Positions 45,551 through 56,873 of a DNA stretch of 64,000 bases are shown here, one piece after another. Position numbers and translations under genes: made by a program. Position 1 is the stretch's first letter, and each line of letters begins with the position of its first letter. The notes under the pieces are model-generated. The model made no database searches, was not told the origin of the DNA, and saw nothing but the letters and a program-made list of their open reading frames with translations. Origin of the DNA: Edaphochlamys debaryana (lineage: Eukaryota; Chlorophyta; Chlorophyceae; Chlamydomonadales); the NCBI GenBank assembly GCA_016858145.1, contig JAEHOE010000014.1, forward strand, positions 496,001 through 560,000. The letters are read 5' to 3'.

Positions 45551-48500
45551 CCCGGCTCCAGTCCGACCTCAGCGCCAGCACGCCCCGCACCTCGGCCGCA
45601 CTCAGCCTCCAGTTGATCACGCCCCCACCCCCACCGCCGCCCTCCCCCCCGCCTCCCCCGCCGCCTCCGCTTCCGCTGCCCCAGTAGTCCAGCAGCTCGT
45701 CCGCCGTCTCCAGGCCCAGCAGCGTCGCCATCTGGCTCAGCCGCGCCAGGCGATCTCGCACGGTGCGCTGCGTGAGGTCCGCCAGGCCCCCCATGAGCAG
45801 CCGCACGTCCCTGTCCAGCTGCAGGCCCCCCAGCTGGTTGAACTGCTTGCGGCCGAGCAGGGCCTCGAGGCGGGAGGAGAGCTGCGTGGGGGAGAGGTAG
45901 GGGGGTAGGGAGAAGGAGGGGGGTTAGGAGGGGGAAGGGGGGTTAGGAGGGGATGATCTGGGTGACAGGGAGTTAAGGTACGTGCGGGTTTTGTTGCTGA
46001 GCGCATCGCTTCAGCGAAAGGGCGGAAGGGGGCACGGTATGGGAGGTGTGACCCACCCTCTCCCTCCCCTCTCTCCACGTCCCCTATCCCCCACCTCCCT
46101 TCCAGCCCCACCCTTCCCTCCATCCCTCCCAGCCCCCCAGCTCCCCCCCAACCCCACCTTGTCCAGCAGCGACCCGAACAGCACCTCCCAGTTGCTGGCG
46201 CTGAGCAGCGGCCGCAGCGCCCCCCCCAGCGCCCCCAGCGCCACCACCAGCCGCCCCGCCCAGCCGCTCTCCGCCTCGCTGGCGCCGTACTCGGCCTCGG
46301 AGGGGGAGTAGCTCAGCTTTGGGAGGGGGGGGGAGGGGGGGAGGGGTAAGGGGAGGGAGGGGGGTTGGGGTAAGGGGAGGGGTCGGGAGCAGAGTGCAGG
46401 TGCCGATGGCGGCAAGTGTGCGCTGCAACCGAACAAAGGCACGAACCGCGCCCACCCATCCAGTGTCCCCATACCAATGTCCCCATACCAGCGCACGGCA
46501 CTGCAGAGCTTCCCCCCCAGCCAGGCATGCGCGGCATTGCCTGCCCCCCCCCCGCTCCCCGGCCTCTTCTGCTCCCCCTCCGGCCCCCCCCCCTGGCCTC
46601 GCACCGCCGCCACCTCGTCCAGCACGGGCCTGAGCCACCCCTACCCAAGTAACCCTCCCCTTCCCCCCTTCCTCCCCCCCCTCCAACCCTCCCCCTGTCC
46701 TCCTTGGTTAACCCCCTGCCCCCCTCCCCCTCACCGCCGCCACCTCATCCAGCAGCGGCCTCAGCCGCGGCAGCAGCCCCTCCGCCAGCGCCTCCAGCCC
46801 CTTGGAAGCCACTGAGCGGAAGTCGGCACCGGTCTTGGCCAGGTCGGACAGGACGGAGCGGGCCCTGACAGGGGGGGAGGAGGGAGGGGGGACGGGGGAG
46901 GGGGGAGGGGGGAGGGGGGAGGGGGGAGGGGGGGGGAGGGGGGAGGGGGGGAGGGTTGAGGGGGAGGGCAGGAGAGGAAGGGGGAGGGGAGGGTCCCACC
47001 TCTGCCGAGGGGGCAAGCGGGGGCAAAAGGGGGGAGGAGGGAGCCAGCATGGCGAGACCCTGGGCTCAAAGGGCGCTTCCTCCCACCCTCCCACACACAA
47101 ACACGGGCCCCACCTGTCCCGGTCGCTGGCCGAGGCCAGGAGGCCGTTGGTGTGGGACTCGAGCTCCGACCTGGGGGGGGGGGGGGGGGGGGGGGGGGGA
47201 ACGGAACGGGTGGGTCAGGGGAGGGAAGGAAACGGCTGATGACGAGAGGGAAGGGAAAGGGGTCCCCCAGTCGCCACGTCCTTGGCGCGAGACAAGGGGA
47301 GGGGAGGGAGGTGGTGAGGACTCAAGAGAGGGAAGGAAAGTAGAGAAAAGGGAGGGAACAGGTCCCGGGAACTTGGCTCCATGATCTGCAGCGGGGCGGG
47401 GACCTCTGCCAACCTCCCAGTCTCCCACCATGCCTTCAACCCGCGGGCCCTCAAGCACACACATCCATCCACTATCAACACAGCCCCGCCTTCTCCAAAG
47501 AGGAATCAGGAAACAGGGCCCCCCGTAACCTCCCTCCCTTCCCCTCTCAGCATCCCTCCAACATCCCGCAGTCCATCCAACACGCTCTTGCGCCTCACCA
47601 CACACTTAGACATCAAGCAAAGCCCCTTCCCCGAACCCTCTTGAGATCGTTCCCCCTCTTTTCCCCCTCCTCCCCCCCCCCCACCTGAGCTTGCTGGCGT
47701 AGTCCGCCGCCACGTCAGTGTTGTTGAGCGACACGCAGAACTCCAGCACCGGGGAGGGGCCGGTGGGGGTGGGGGCGGCCAGGGCTGGGGGGGTGGGGGG
47801 GCGGGGGAGTGGGGGAGTAGGGGAGGACAGGGCGGGGTACGGTCAAGCGCGAGCACACGAGCCAGGGTGGAGGGAGCGCACTGCACGCGCGGTGCCCACT
47901 GGTAGCCCCAGGCCCACCCGGGCCCAGCCCGGCTCACCCGCCGGGTCCAGCAGGGCCCCCACCAGGGAGGCGGGCAGCGCCGACAGCAGCTTGGAGGGGC
48001 CCGCGGAGAGCTTGGCCTGGGGAGTGTGTGTGGGGGTGGACGGGCAGGGGCTGTTTGAAGCCTGCGCCCTTGTGTGCCCCTGGGCCCCCTCGCCAGTCGC
48101 CACCCACCAGCACACCCTTGGGGCGCAACCCTGAGCCCCGCAACGCGCCAACCTCCACCTCCACTTCCCCCCCCTCCCCCCCACCTGCAGCGCGTTCCTG
48201 AACTGGTTGGCCAGCCCCCTGCAACCTCCCCCCTCCCCCAACCTCCCCTTCTAGGGCCCTGCGTCCCATGCCTGTGGTCAGCGCACCCACCTGCAGCGCG
48301 TTCCTGAACTGGTTGGCCAGCACGTTGTTGAGCTCCGCCAGCAGAGCGGCGGTGGCCTGGAACTGGCCCGCTGCCAGGGCGCGGAGGCCCACCTGCGGGG
48401 GGTGAGGTTGGGGTTGGGGTTGGGGGGTACTGAAGCTTACAGGCAATCAGGGCCGCCGGCCCGCTCGAAACCGCCCAGCAAACCCGAGGAGGAGAGGGGG

Positions 48501-51500
48501 ATGGAGGTGAGGGGCTAGGCAAAGGAGAGGGGTTTCAAGCCGAACGGGGTTGCGTTGGGTGGCGAAGGGGCTGGGCGCTGGTCAGAGGCTGGGGTCCGCA
48601 CGCATGCTGACAGCGCCCCGGTATCAGCCCAGGCCCCCCAACAACGCGCCCTGACATCCTCCCCCCCTCTCAGGCGAAGCAAAGCACAGCAGAGGCGGAG
48701 CACAGCGCAGCAGAGGAGATGGGGCTGTCACCTGGCGCCCTTCACACCCACACACACACCCACACACACACCTTGCGCAGGATGAAGAAGACGTCGTCCA
48801 CCATGGAGCTGGTCAGGGCGTCGGGGAGCTGGGGGGGGGGGAGGGGGGAGGGAAGTGGGGGGAGGGGTGTTTGCTGCTGAGCGGGATCGCGTCGGCAGGG
48901 GGGGGGAAGGGATTTTAGGGAGGGGGGTTGAGCCTACGGGCCCGCCAGGGGCAGGTAATGAGTGCTGACAGGGCCGTGGGCCCGCTCAAAAACGGCCTCG
49001 CAAAGCCGCACGTCCGAGGAGGTCCGGGAGGTGTCCAGCTTTGGACCGCGGGCGCGCTGCCCCCCCCTCTCTTCTCACCACCTCGTCGATGCGTATGGCC
49101 ATGCCCGCCGTCTCGTCCAGGTAGTACTCCTCCAGCGCCACGTAGCGCCCCAGCAGCTCGCGGAGGGCCACGTTGAAGGAGCCGGACCTGGGGTGGGGGG
49201 GGGGCGGGGGGGGGGTGGAGGGGTGGAAACGCGTGTGTGCGGGCTGGGGGTATTTCTTCGAGCGGGAAACGATTCGGCGGGCTGGGGCGGCATGTGGGGG
49301 GAGGGGGGGCACGTGCCGCAGGGTGGGGGTGCACCGTCAGCAGCAACATTGAGCAGCAAGCCACGGAAAGCATCCCGCTCCTACATCGCTGCCCACCTGA
49401 ATGCCGCCTCCCGCGCCGCTGGCGAGTACGCCCCGCCCGCGCCCGGCGCCCCGCCGGCGCTCTCCCTGCCTCCGCCGCCTCCGCCACCTGCTCCTGCCGC
49501 CGCCGCCGCCGCCCTCATCTTGGCCAGCATGAACTGGTTGTACTCCTCGCACAGTCCGCAGATGCGGAGCACCTCCTCGATCAGGCCCTCCACGGCCCTA
49601 GGGGGTGGGGGGGGGGAAGGGGAGGCGATGTTTGTTGCTGAGCGAGATCACGCCGACGCCAGGGGAGGGGAGGGAAGGAGGGGGGGAGGGTAGGATGCCA
49701 GCACGACCATCCCAGCACGAGCACGTGGAGAGGTCGCAGTGTCGGACTGCCCAGCGCCGTCCGACGTACGTCACAGCCGTCTCCTTCCGCCGACCCCACT
49801 TCGCCCCCGCCCCACTCGCGCCCCCCACCCCACCCCTCAGGGCCCCCACCCACCTGTGGTCCGTGGCAGCCTCCCCGCCCTGCTGCCCCGCCGCCGCCCC
49901 CGCCCCGCCGCCGCCGCCCCCGCCCCCGCCCCCCCGCCGCCTGCCGGCCACCTCCCGTACCACCCTCTCCAGGCGGCGGCTCTCGCTGAAGCGCTGCAGG
50001 ATGCGGCTGCCTGGGGGGTTGGGGATGTAGGTGTGGGAGGGGGGAGGAGTGGGTAGGGAGTGTTGAGGGGAGGGTCAGTGTGGAGGCTCAAGAGGCGCTG
50101 CAGGATGCGGCTGCCTGCGGAGGGGAGGGGGGAAGGGAAGGGGTCACGAGGGGCAGCGGTGCGAAAGAGGGGCAGCCGAGGGGCCGGGCCCCCCGCGCCC
50201 CACCCGGCTCTTCCGCTCCTCCCTCACCCCCCCACACGCATGCAGCCCTCCGTCCCCCCCCCCCCGTTGTCACACTCGGTCTGCCCCGCACCCGCACAGC
50301 AGTCTGCCATCCCATCGGTCGTTGCTCGGGCAAGGCCAAACACGCGAACCCCCCACCCCCCTCAAGCCCTTCCCCCTCCGCCCCCCCCCTCGAGCCCCCC
50401 TCCGCCCCCCCCCACCCGCGTTGTCGCACTCGGCCTGCAGCCCCGCCATGACGTCCAGCAGCGCCGCGTCGCCAAAGGTCTCACGGATGAAGGCGTCGTG
50501 CTCCTGGGGGAGGGGGGAGGGGCGGATACCGGAAGCAACGGAGATGCGGAGAGGAGAGGAGCAACGGAGATAAAGGCGTCGTGCTCCTGTGGGGAGGGGG
50601 GGGATCTTTGAGGGTATTTGAAGGTATAGGAGGGGGGGGGTGAGGGGGAGATGCACGAGTCAGTGGCCGACCGCGTCTGCCTAAACAGCGGGGGGGGGGG
50701 TGAGGGGGTGTTTGTTGCTGAGCGGGATCGCGCCCAGGGGGAGTGAGGGAAAGGGGGGGATTGGGTTTCGGATGGTCTGGGCGTGGTTGGTACCGAGGGA
50801 AGGGTACTGAGTGAAGCTCGCCCGGTCCCCCATGGCACACGCCACTCTCAGCACACTGAATGCGGAACCTCGCCGCTCAAACGCCTCTCCCCCACCTCGA
50901 GGCACAGCGCCATGTCTTTGAACAGCGCCCCCAGGGCCGCACCGAAGTCCGCCTTGGCCGCCCCCGCCCCGCCCTTGCCGCCCCCCGTGGGCGCCTCAAG
51001 CTGCTCGGCCAGCGAGGCGTAGGCGTTGCGGGCCTGGTGGGGGCGGAGACGGGGGGGGGGGGTGATTTTCGGAGCATTGGAGAGCGGATCAAGGGGGGGG
51101 ATGCACGTCATGCGGAAGTCGTGTGAGAGCAGACCGAGCTCTCCAGGATGGAAGTGGTAAACCCTAGACCCTCAAACCCGCCCCCCTCCCCCTCCCACCC
51201 CCCTCCCCGTCCCAACCCCCTCCCCCTCCGACCCCCCCTCACCTGCGCCCCCACCACCACCTTGAGGTAGTCCGTGAAGCGCTGCAGACCCTCGGCCTGG
51301 GGGGGGGGGGAGGGGGACAGGGGACAGGGAGGAGAGGCGTGAGGACAAGCGGAGGTTGGAAGCTCCGGCCAAGTGCCAGTGGTTGTTGAGGCAGCGGCTT
51401 TACCCACGTCAAGTACAGTACGGCCACGAGCCCCTTGGCCGCCTTCTCTCCACGCGATCCCGCTAAACAACAAGCGGCAAAGGGGGCCTGCCTTGCCTCC

Positions 51501-53271
51501 GATCTGACCCTAAGCACCCCCCCCTCCCCACGCACGCCCCCACCCGCTCCCCATCCCACCCCACCTGCTTCCCCAGCGGCTTGTACAGCCGGGCGAAGCG
51601 CACCGCCGCCGCGTGGTCCCTCCGCGCCACTGCGTCCTCGAAGCGCCGGTCCGTGATCTCCTCCAGCTTGGACCGCACCTCCAGCAGGATCTAGGGGGGA
51701 GGGGAGGGCGCGCGGTGGGATTGGGTGGCGTGGCGATAAACACACGCAGGCACCGCCCCAAGACCGCCCCAACACCGCCCGTCCTCCGCCTGGCTCGCGT
51801 CTGCCCTCCGCCCCCCACGTGCCGCCGCTCCCCTTAGTCCCCACCCCGCCCCACCCGCAATTCCCCCCCCCCCGGGCCCTCACCCGGCGCTGGTCCTCCG
51901 CCTGACTGGCGTCCGCCGCCAGCTGGGGCAGGGGCTGTACGGCGCCGGCGCCGCCCGCCACGCCGCCGCCCGCCGCCGCCAGCGCCGCCGCCATCTTGTC
52001 CTCCAGCTCCATGAAGGAGCTTACGTAATGCGCCGCCGCCTCGTAGTCCTGGCATGTACGACAGGTGAGGGGGCACGACATGCCGCGTAAGAACTCTGTC
52101 CAGGCCTAAGGAAGGCGGTTTACCCGAAGATCTGTAGCCGCCTCTTCACCCCCACACCCCCACCTCCACCCCACCTCTGTCTCCATGGCCGACTGCACGC
52201 CATTGATGCAGTTGGTTCGGTCCAGGATGAGGTTGATCTTGCCCAGCACCGACTGCATTCGGACAGCAGGCAGGCAAGGAAGGCAGGCAGGCAGGTAAGG
52301 AAGGCAGGTGAGGGACAGCGGGAAGGCACAGGACACGAGGGCAGGCAGGTAGAGGGCGCGCGGGACGCGGCAGGATTGCGCATGTTCCGCTGGGCGCTCC
52401 AACCTCGACCGAGCAAGGACCGGCGTCTGCAGGTGTGGGTCCGCATGCCCGCCCATGCCAAGGTTCATGGTCCCTCCAGAGCACAGCACGTGGCGTAGCC
52501 CCTCAGCCCGTCCTCTTGACCCAGGCGCACATCAGGCCCCAGGCCCCCACGACGGTGTTCCAGCCGGCCCCTCTGTCGCCCCTGACGTGCCCCGGCCCCC
52601 GACGTGACCTTGTCCCCAGGCAGGGAGCACTCTGCGGAGCAGTCTCCTGCAGCTCCCCCCTCTGCAGCTCCCCCCCTGCAGCTCCCCCCCTGCAGAGCCC
52701 CCCTCCCCCCCCTGCAGCGCACCTGCACGCGCCCCTGCACCAGGTCCAGCTGCCGCACTTTGCTGCTGATGTGGTCCGCCAGCTGGGCCGTGCCCTGCAC
52801 GCTGGACAGCAGCTGCTCGCAGTCGGCGCGGACGAGCTCGAGGGTCTGGGGGCGGCGGGGGCGGGGAATCGTGTGGGGGAGCGGGGAGGGGGAGGGCGGG
52901 TTGGGGGCTGTTGCTCGGCACCCGGCCGCACCCAAGCCAGCGCGGGTTGCACGCGTAGGCTCCCATACAGTTTATGCTTGCGCGTGCCGTTGGCAGCGCA
53001 GCGTATGCGCGCGAAGCGCGAGTGGATCAACGTCCCGCTGCGGGCATTTGCACGACCTCAGCCCGGCGGTGCACCTGCGGTCTGATCGCACCTCAGCAGT
53101 CGGCGTGTTCAGCAGCAGGAAGTTGCGCTCCAGGTCGCTCCTTTTCGAGAGCTGTCTATCCAGGTCGCCATCGATTGCGCGCTCCTTTGCCACCGTCTCG
53201 TGCAGCAGACGTGTAACATCGGCGACGTTTGTGAGCTTGTAGATGAGGCCCAAGTCCGTGGACCCGGCCAT
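45525..53271 (-). CDS. COG4: Conserved oligomeric Golgi complex subunit 4
   Basis: Tethering subunit for retrograde vesicles at the Golgi. Nineteen exons give 819 residues: 53092-53271, 52723-52845, 52175-52252, 51884-52048, 51565-51690, 51243-51296, 50896-51033, 50416-50503, 49854-50010, 49397-49597, 49079-49187, 48772-48828, 48291-48392, 47938-48016, 47685-47784, 47114-47170, 46735-46864, 46158-46316, 45525-45881. Every join is in phase. The N-terminal coiled-coil region contains ADHISSKVRQLDLVQGRVQ and RTNCINGVQSAMETE. Mid-protein matches are KLEEITDRRFEDAV and YKPLGKQAEGLQRFTDYLK; later come LTSSMVDDVFFILRK and VLEFCVSLNNTDVA. The C-terminus ends RLARLSQMATLLGLETADEL, DYWG, NWRLSAAEVRGVLALR, the most conserved part of COG4. 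Gly-rich insertions (exons 9, 10, 19) make it somewhat longer than the animal protein. Several introns carry splice-junction duplications and the intronic motif. It diverges from the small plus-strand gene at 53897. Confidence 0.95.
45989..46009 (-). repeat. Intronic motif copy
   Basis: COG4 intron 18, about 107 bases upstream of the acceptor at 45882. Confidence 0.55.
46600..46765 (-). repeat. Duplicated 3' end and donor of COG4 exon 17
   Basis: The sequence encoding LLDEVAA plus its donor is real at about 46735-46760 and repeated in the intron at about 46600-46630. Confidence 0.8.
46870..46965. repeat. GGGGGGA-type low-complexity tract
   Basis: Repeated GGGGGGA/GGGGAGG units on the plus strand in COG4 intron 16, C-rich in the gene sense. 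Confidence 0.9.
47172..47199. repeat. Homopolymer G run
   Basis: A run of more than 25 G on the plus strand directly against the COG4 exon 16 acceptor, forming its polypyrimidine tract. Confidence 0.9.
48184..48326 (-). repeat. Duplicated 3' end and donor of COG4 exon 13
   Basis: The stretch encoding LANQFRNALQ plus its donor is present at 48288-48326 (real) and at 48184-48222 (intronic), nearly identical. Confidence 0.9.
48868..48889 (-). repeat. Intronic motif copy
   Basis: COG4 intron 11, 39 bases upstream of the acceptor at 48829. Confidence 0.65.
49249..49273 (-). repeat. Intronic motif copy (TTCCCGCTCGAAGAAATA form)
   Basis: COG4 intron 10, about 61 bases upstream of the acceptor at 49188. 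Confidence 0.65.
49629..49651 (-). repeat. Intronic motif copy
   Basis: COG4 intron 9, 31 bases upstream of the acceptor at 49598. Confidence 0.65.
49985..50120 (-). repeat. Duplicated 3' splice site and start of COG4 exon 9
   Basis: CAG/GCAGCCGCATCCTGCAGCG occurs at 50011 (used) and again at about 50117. The outer copy then reads CTCTTGAG and leaves the conserved frame. Confidence 0.85.
50480..50595 (-). repeat. Duplicated 3' splice site and start of COG4 exon 8
   Basis: CAG/GAGCACGACGCCTT is present at 50503 (used) and at about 50588 in the preceding intron. Confidence 0.8.
50709..50731 (-). repeat. Intronic motif copy
   Basis: COG4 intron 7, about 205 bases upstream of the used acceptor and about 118 upstream of the duplicated one. 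Confidence 0.6.
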
Positions 53272-53896
53272 GTTTACCAACTCGGCTTACGCGGCAGGGC
53301 CTGATCACCGCGTCATTCTACGTAAACGCACGCAGTCCAAGTTCCCCAGCAGTTCAGAGCTAGGTTGGAGAGAAAAGGAGTCAAGCGGAATCAACGCGCA
53401 CTACCGCTATCGTTGCTGGGTCGGGGCTTGCAAAGGTTGTACCCCTTATGCCTCGCAGCAATCATAATGCGTAGACCAAGGGGCAGTAGCCTACGCCAAG
53501 CGCGAGGCCCGACGTGTGCGTGCCCGCACACCCAACCCGCCCGACAGCCCCCGAGCCCCCGCCAGCTGCCCGGAGCTTGCCGGCCGCCCCGAAACAAGCA
53601 CCTCCAGGAGTACAAGCTCTCGTTGTTGCCATCGATTTCAACGCGAGCAGGTAAGCAGCAAGTGCGGCTCCGCGACGCCGACCGCGTTAGAGGCACCCTT
53701 CGCGAAGCAGAAGCGCGCAGGCAATCCGCAAGCAATGCACGTTCGTGCACGCTCAGCGACGACCCAGTACGTATTCGCACAAAACGCGTTTAATCACACT
53801 GTAAGCTCAAACCTGCTCCGTCCTTGCTGCCGACCTCGTCGCTCTTTCCTCAATCGCAAACCGCCTCCTTTCGCGCTAGCTTCAGACCGCACCGCG
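53272..53896. promoter_or_regulatory. Divergent promoter region, COG4 and plastid-type gene
   Basis: 625 bases separate two divergent start codons. No recognised core motif and no coding exon supported. Confidence 0.45.
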
Positions 53897-55006
53897 ATGG
53901 CAGCGACGTGTGCAGCTCCTTGTGCCTCCACCAGCGGGCGGACGGCTGTTGGGCGACCGCGCGCGGCGCACCGGTGCACGCCGCAGGTGCGTGTGTGGCT
54001 GCGTGCGGCCTTCCCCGGCCCCGCGCCAACCCGCGGCTCCTAGTCTCCCAGCCTAGCCACCACCGCCCCAGACCTGAAGCCCGCTGTGCTTCCATCAGCT
54101 GTCTGCAAGCTGCTGCATTGGCCACCACGCCCCTACGCGGGCTCCTTCACGCCCCACATCCCTGAAGCCTCGTGTGCCCATCATCCCCCTGCACTGCCCA
54201 CGACGCCCCTTAGCACACTGCCCCCGTGGTCTGCCGCCCAGGGCAGGGGCTTGGTCTATGCCGGATGGCACGCCCACTAGCCCAGTGCACTCAGCAGCTG
54301 GCCCCCGGGCTCCTGCCGGCAGCCCTTAACCCTCTCCCTCCCTCCCGCGCCCTCCCCCGCGCCCTGCCCCCCCCCCCCGCAGCCCCTGCGCCGCTGCGCG
54401 CCCCTCGGCGCTGCCCCCGAGCCCCCCTCCACCACCTCCCCCTCTACCCCCTCCGCCGCCCCCTCCTCCTCCGACCCGGTCATCCCCGAGGGCGTCAAGC
54501 TCACCACCTGGGAGTACGCCAAGCTCAAGGACCCCGGCTTCGCGCCCTGGTTCGCGGCCATGGCCTTCTTCCCCTTCCTGTTGCTGCTGGTGCGTGGCCC
54601 GTGGTCCGTGCGGTGCAGGGCTGATCGTGTGGGCCGGGGAGGCGTAGTCGTAGTCGCGGTGAATGGCCGCCCGGTGCTAAGTTGCAAGCCCAGCCCAGCC
54701 CAGCCCGCCCAGCCCGAACCCGGTGGTCCGTGTGGGTGGGGGCTCCATGCGGGAGCTTGGTGCCGTGCGGGAGCTTGCGCTCATTCAGCGCACGGTGTCT
54801 CACGCCGCTTCTGTCCCCAAGCAACACCCCATCCCCTGCAGCCTATCAGGCCGCCTTGACCCACCCCTGCCGACTCGTTGCCCCGTTGCCCCTCACCTGT
54901 CCCCCAGGTGCCGCTGCTGTCCTCCCCCGCCATGCCCCCCGTCACCAACCTGCCGCCCACCGCCCTGCTGGCGCAGCAGCAGCAGCAGCAGGGACAGGGG
55001 CAGTGA
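53897..55006 (+). CDS. Small single-pass membrane protein, probably plastid-targeted
   Basis: Three exons (53897-53986, 54383-54589, 54908-55006), phase 0 at both introns, give 131 residues. The N-terminus (MAATCAAPCASTSGRTAVGR) is Ala/Ser/Arg-rich without acids, as in algal chloroplast transit peptides. After a Pro/Ser/Thr-rich spacer comes the likely mature region: EGVKLTTWEYAKLKDPGFAP, then one hydrophobic segment WFAAMAFFPFLLLLVPLL, then a short tail with six glutamines. This resembles small nuclear-encoded thylakoid proteins, but I cannot name the family. The coding 3' end including the stop is partly duplicated at 55082-55134. TGTAA is found at 55807. Confidence 0.65.
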
Positions 55007-55134
55007 GGGGGCAGCATGGGGGCGGGCGTGGGGGGAGCTGGCGTTGGAAGGCAAGACAGGGGTTCGGCAGGGGGGCAGGGCCGCCCACGGCCCTGCTGGC
55101 GCAGCAGCAGGGGCAGGGGCTGGGGCAGTGAGTG
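54947..55134 (+). repeat. Duplicated coding 3' end in the 3' UTR
   Basis: The block encoding PTALLAQQQ and a CAGTGAG stop region (54955-55010) is repeated at about 55082-55134. Confidence 0.8.
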
Positions 55135-56873
55135 AGGGGTGAGTGGGAGGAGCTGGTAGGGAGGCAGGGGGTGTGCACCCTGGCCCCCGCCACCCAGCTG
55201 CCACCCGGGCAGGGAGGAGCTGGGCGGGAGGCGGCGGGGGGGAGGCAGGAAAGGGGAGTCCAGCAGGGGGGGTAGTCGCCCACAGCCCTGCGGCAGAACT
55301 GATGAGGAGCACTGAGGAGCAGCGAGATGCACCGGTGGGGAGTGGTGAGGCCCAGTGAGGATCGGTCAGGAGCCAGCGAGGCCGTCGGAGGCTGGGAGCG
55401 AGGGAGCTTAGGGCATGAGCCGCAGGTCGGGCTGCTGGCTGGAACCAATGGAGTGTGTGGGGGGTGGGGTGGGGGGACGTGTTGTTGATCACGTGTTTGT
55501 GATTACGCATGCGAGCGCGCAGGGGCAGGTTGCGTGATTGGCTTGCGCCGGCGGCGCGGGTGATTGGCTGCATTTTGGCTGAGCGCCTGCTTTTGCAGCA
55601 CGGGTACTGGAGAGTGTTCGTGGCTACGTTCTCCCTGTTATGGCGGTGCGTGGCGACACACATATGCAAGGTGTGCCCGAGTGCATGGGCGTCGGTGGCG
55701 TGCGTGTGGTTCCGGTATGAGTTGTGCGTGGTGCTACGCACGGCGGCAGGCCGGCGACTCACAGAGCTCTGAGGGTCGCACGACTGGCAACCTCGAGTCG
55801 CGCTACTGTAAGGAAGAGCGATGCGCAAGTGCAGGCTCACCACGGCGTACGCAAATGCGCTCCACTTGGTCCCAGCACCCCGGACAGTCCAGAACCACAC
55901 CAGCTGGAGACCGGCCCTGCCAGCAAAGCCTAGTGTGACAGGCGGCCTGTAACCTCCTGTAACGACGTTGCGGCTCTCAGCGTCATGGGGGACAGGGGCC
56001 GGGTGGGGCCGGGCGGCCGGCGGGGGCCGGCACGCACACGCACGGTTCCTGCCAAGTCTAGACCTGCCTGTAAGACGCATCTCATACAGCGTGCTGACAC
56101 CTTGGGAACGGTGGATGGCTGCACGTTGCATGGACCCCCGGTGGGCAGGAGCAAGGACAGCTGGGCCGCGCCCATTCACCCTGGCCACCGGGGTAGAAGG
56201 CATCAACGTAGCGCGAAGCGCCTTGCTGTCACGGGCGTAGGGCATGTGTCGCAAACTACGCGAACCTGTCGCCGGCCGCCGGGGTGCCATCAGGCACTGC
56301 GCTTGCTTTGAAGTATGAACTCCAGTGGGCCGCCTGGCTTGGCGGCTGGGCTGGGGGTCCGGGGGGTGAGCTCTTGCGTTGTGTTCGTGCCGACTGGCGG
56401 CAGGACCGGAATTCACCCACCCAAATCACCACGATTCGGCGACGTTCGCGTTGTTGACGGACGCAACTCAAAAGAACAGCGGACCTGGTGGGCGCGTAGG
56501 CGTTACGGCTCAGTCTTATGGGTCCGTCGGGGCTGGAGTCGACCACCGTCTTAGTACGCCGCCGCCGCCAAGCCTATCTACCTGACGGCCTAGTCGGCAA
56601 TCCCTGAAAGCCGCGTGTTGCAGGGTAGGCGCTGATGTTCGCGTGTCGCGGCAGCCTGGTCAGGCCAGGTACGGCCATGTCCAGTTTAGGCTTCACCGAA
56701 TGTATGACAGCGTCCCAATGGATTGCGATTGGCCATTGATAAGCGCAACACTCGATAGCCGCCCCGAACCGTCGTCGAGGACACACCTGCCTGCTGTGCA
56801 TACCCTACCTCAACACGCGTCAACATACCAGCAGCCGACAACTCTCACCCGGAGTACATCACAACAAGGCAAA
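55007..56873. other. Intergenic DNA
   Basis: It holds the 3' UTR of the small membrane-protein gene (TGTAA at 55807 and 55938) and the upstream region of the zinc-knuckle gene. No coding exon is supported. Confidence 0.45.

Noticed and set aside
47506..48522. 338-codon minus-strand frame
   Set aside because: Reads through COG4 introns; the COG4 exons inside it are in other frames.
54893..56416. 507-codon minus-strand frame
   Set aside because: Low-complexity composition, antisense to the small membrane-protein gene, no splice or domain support.
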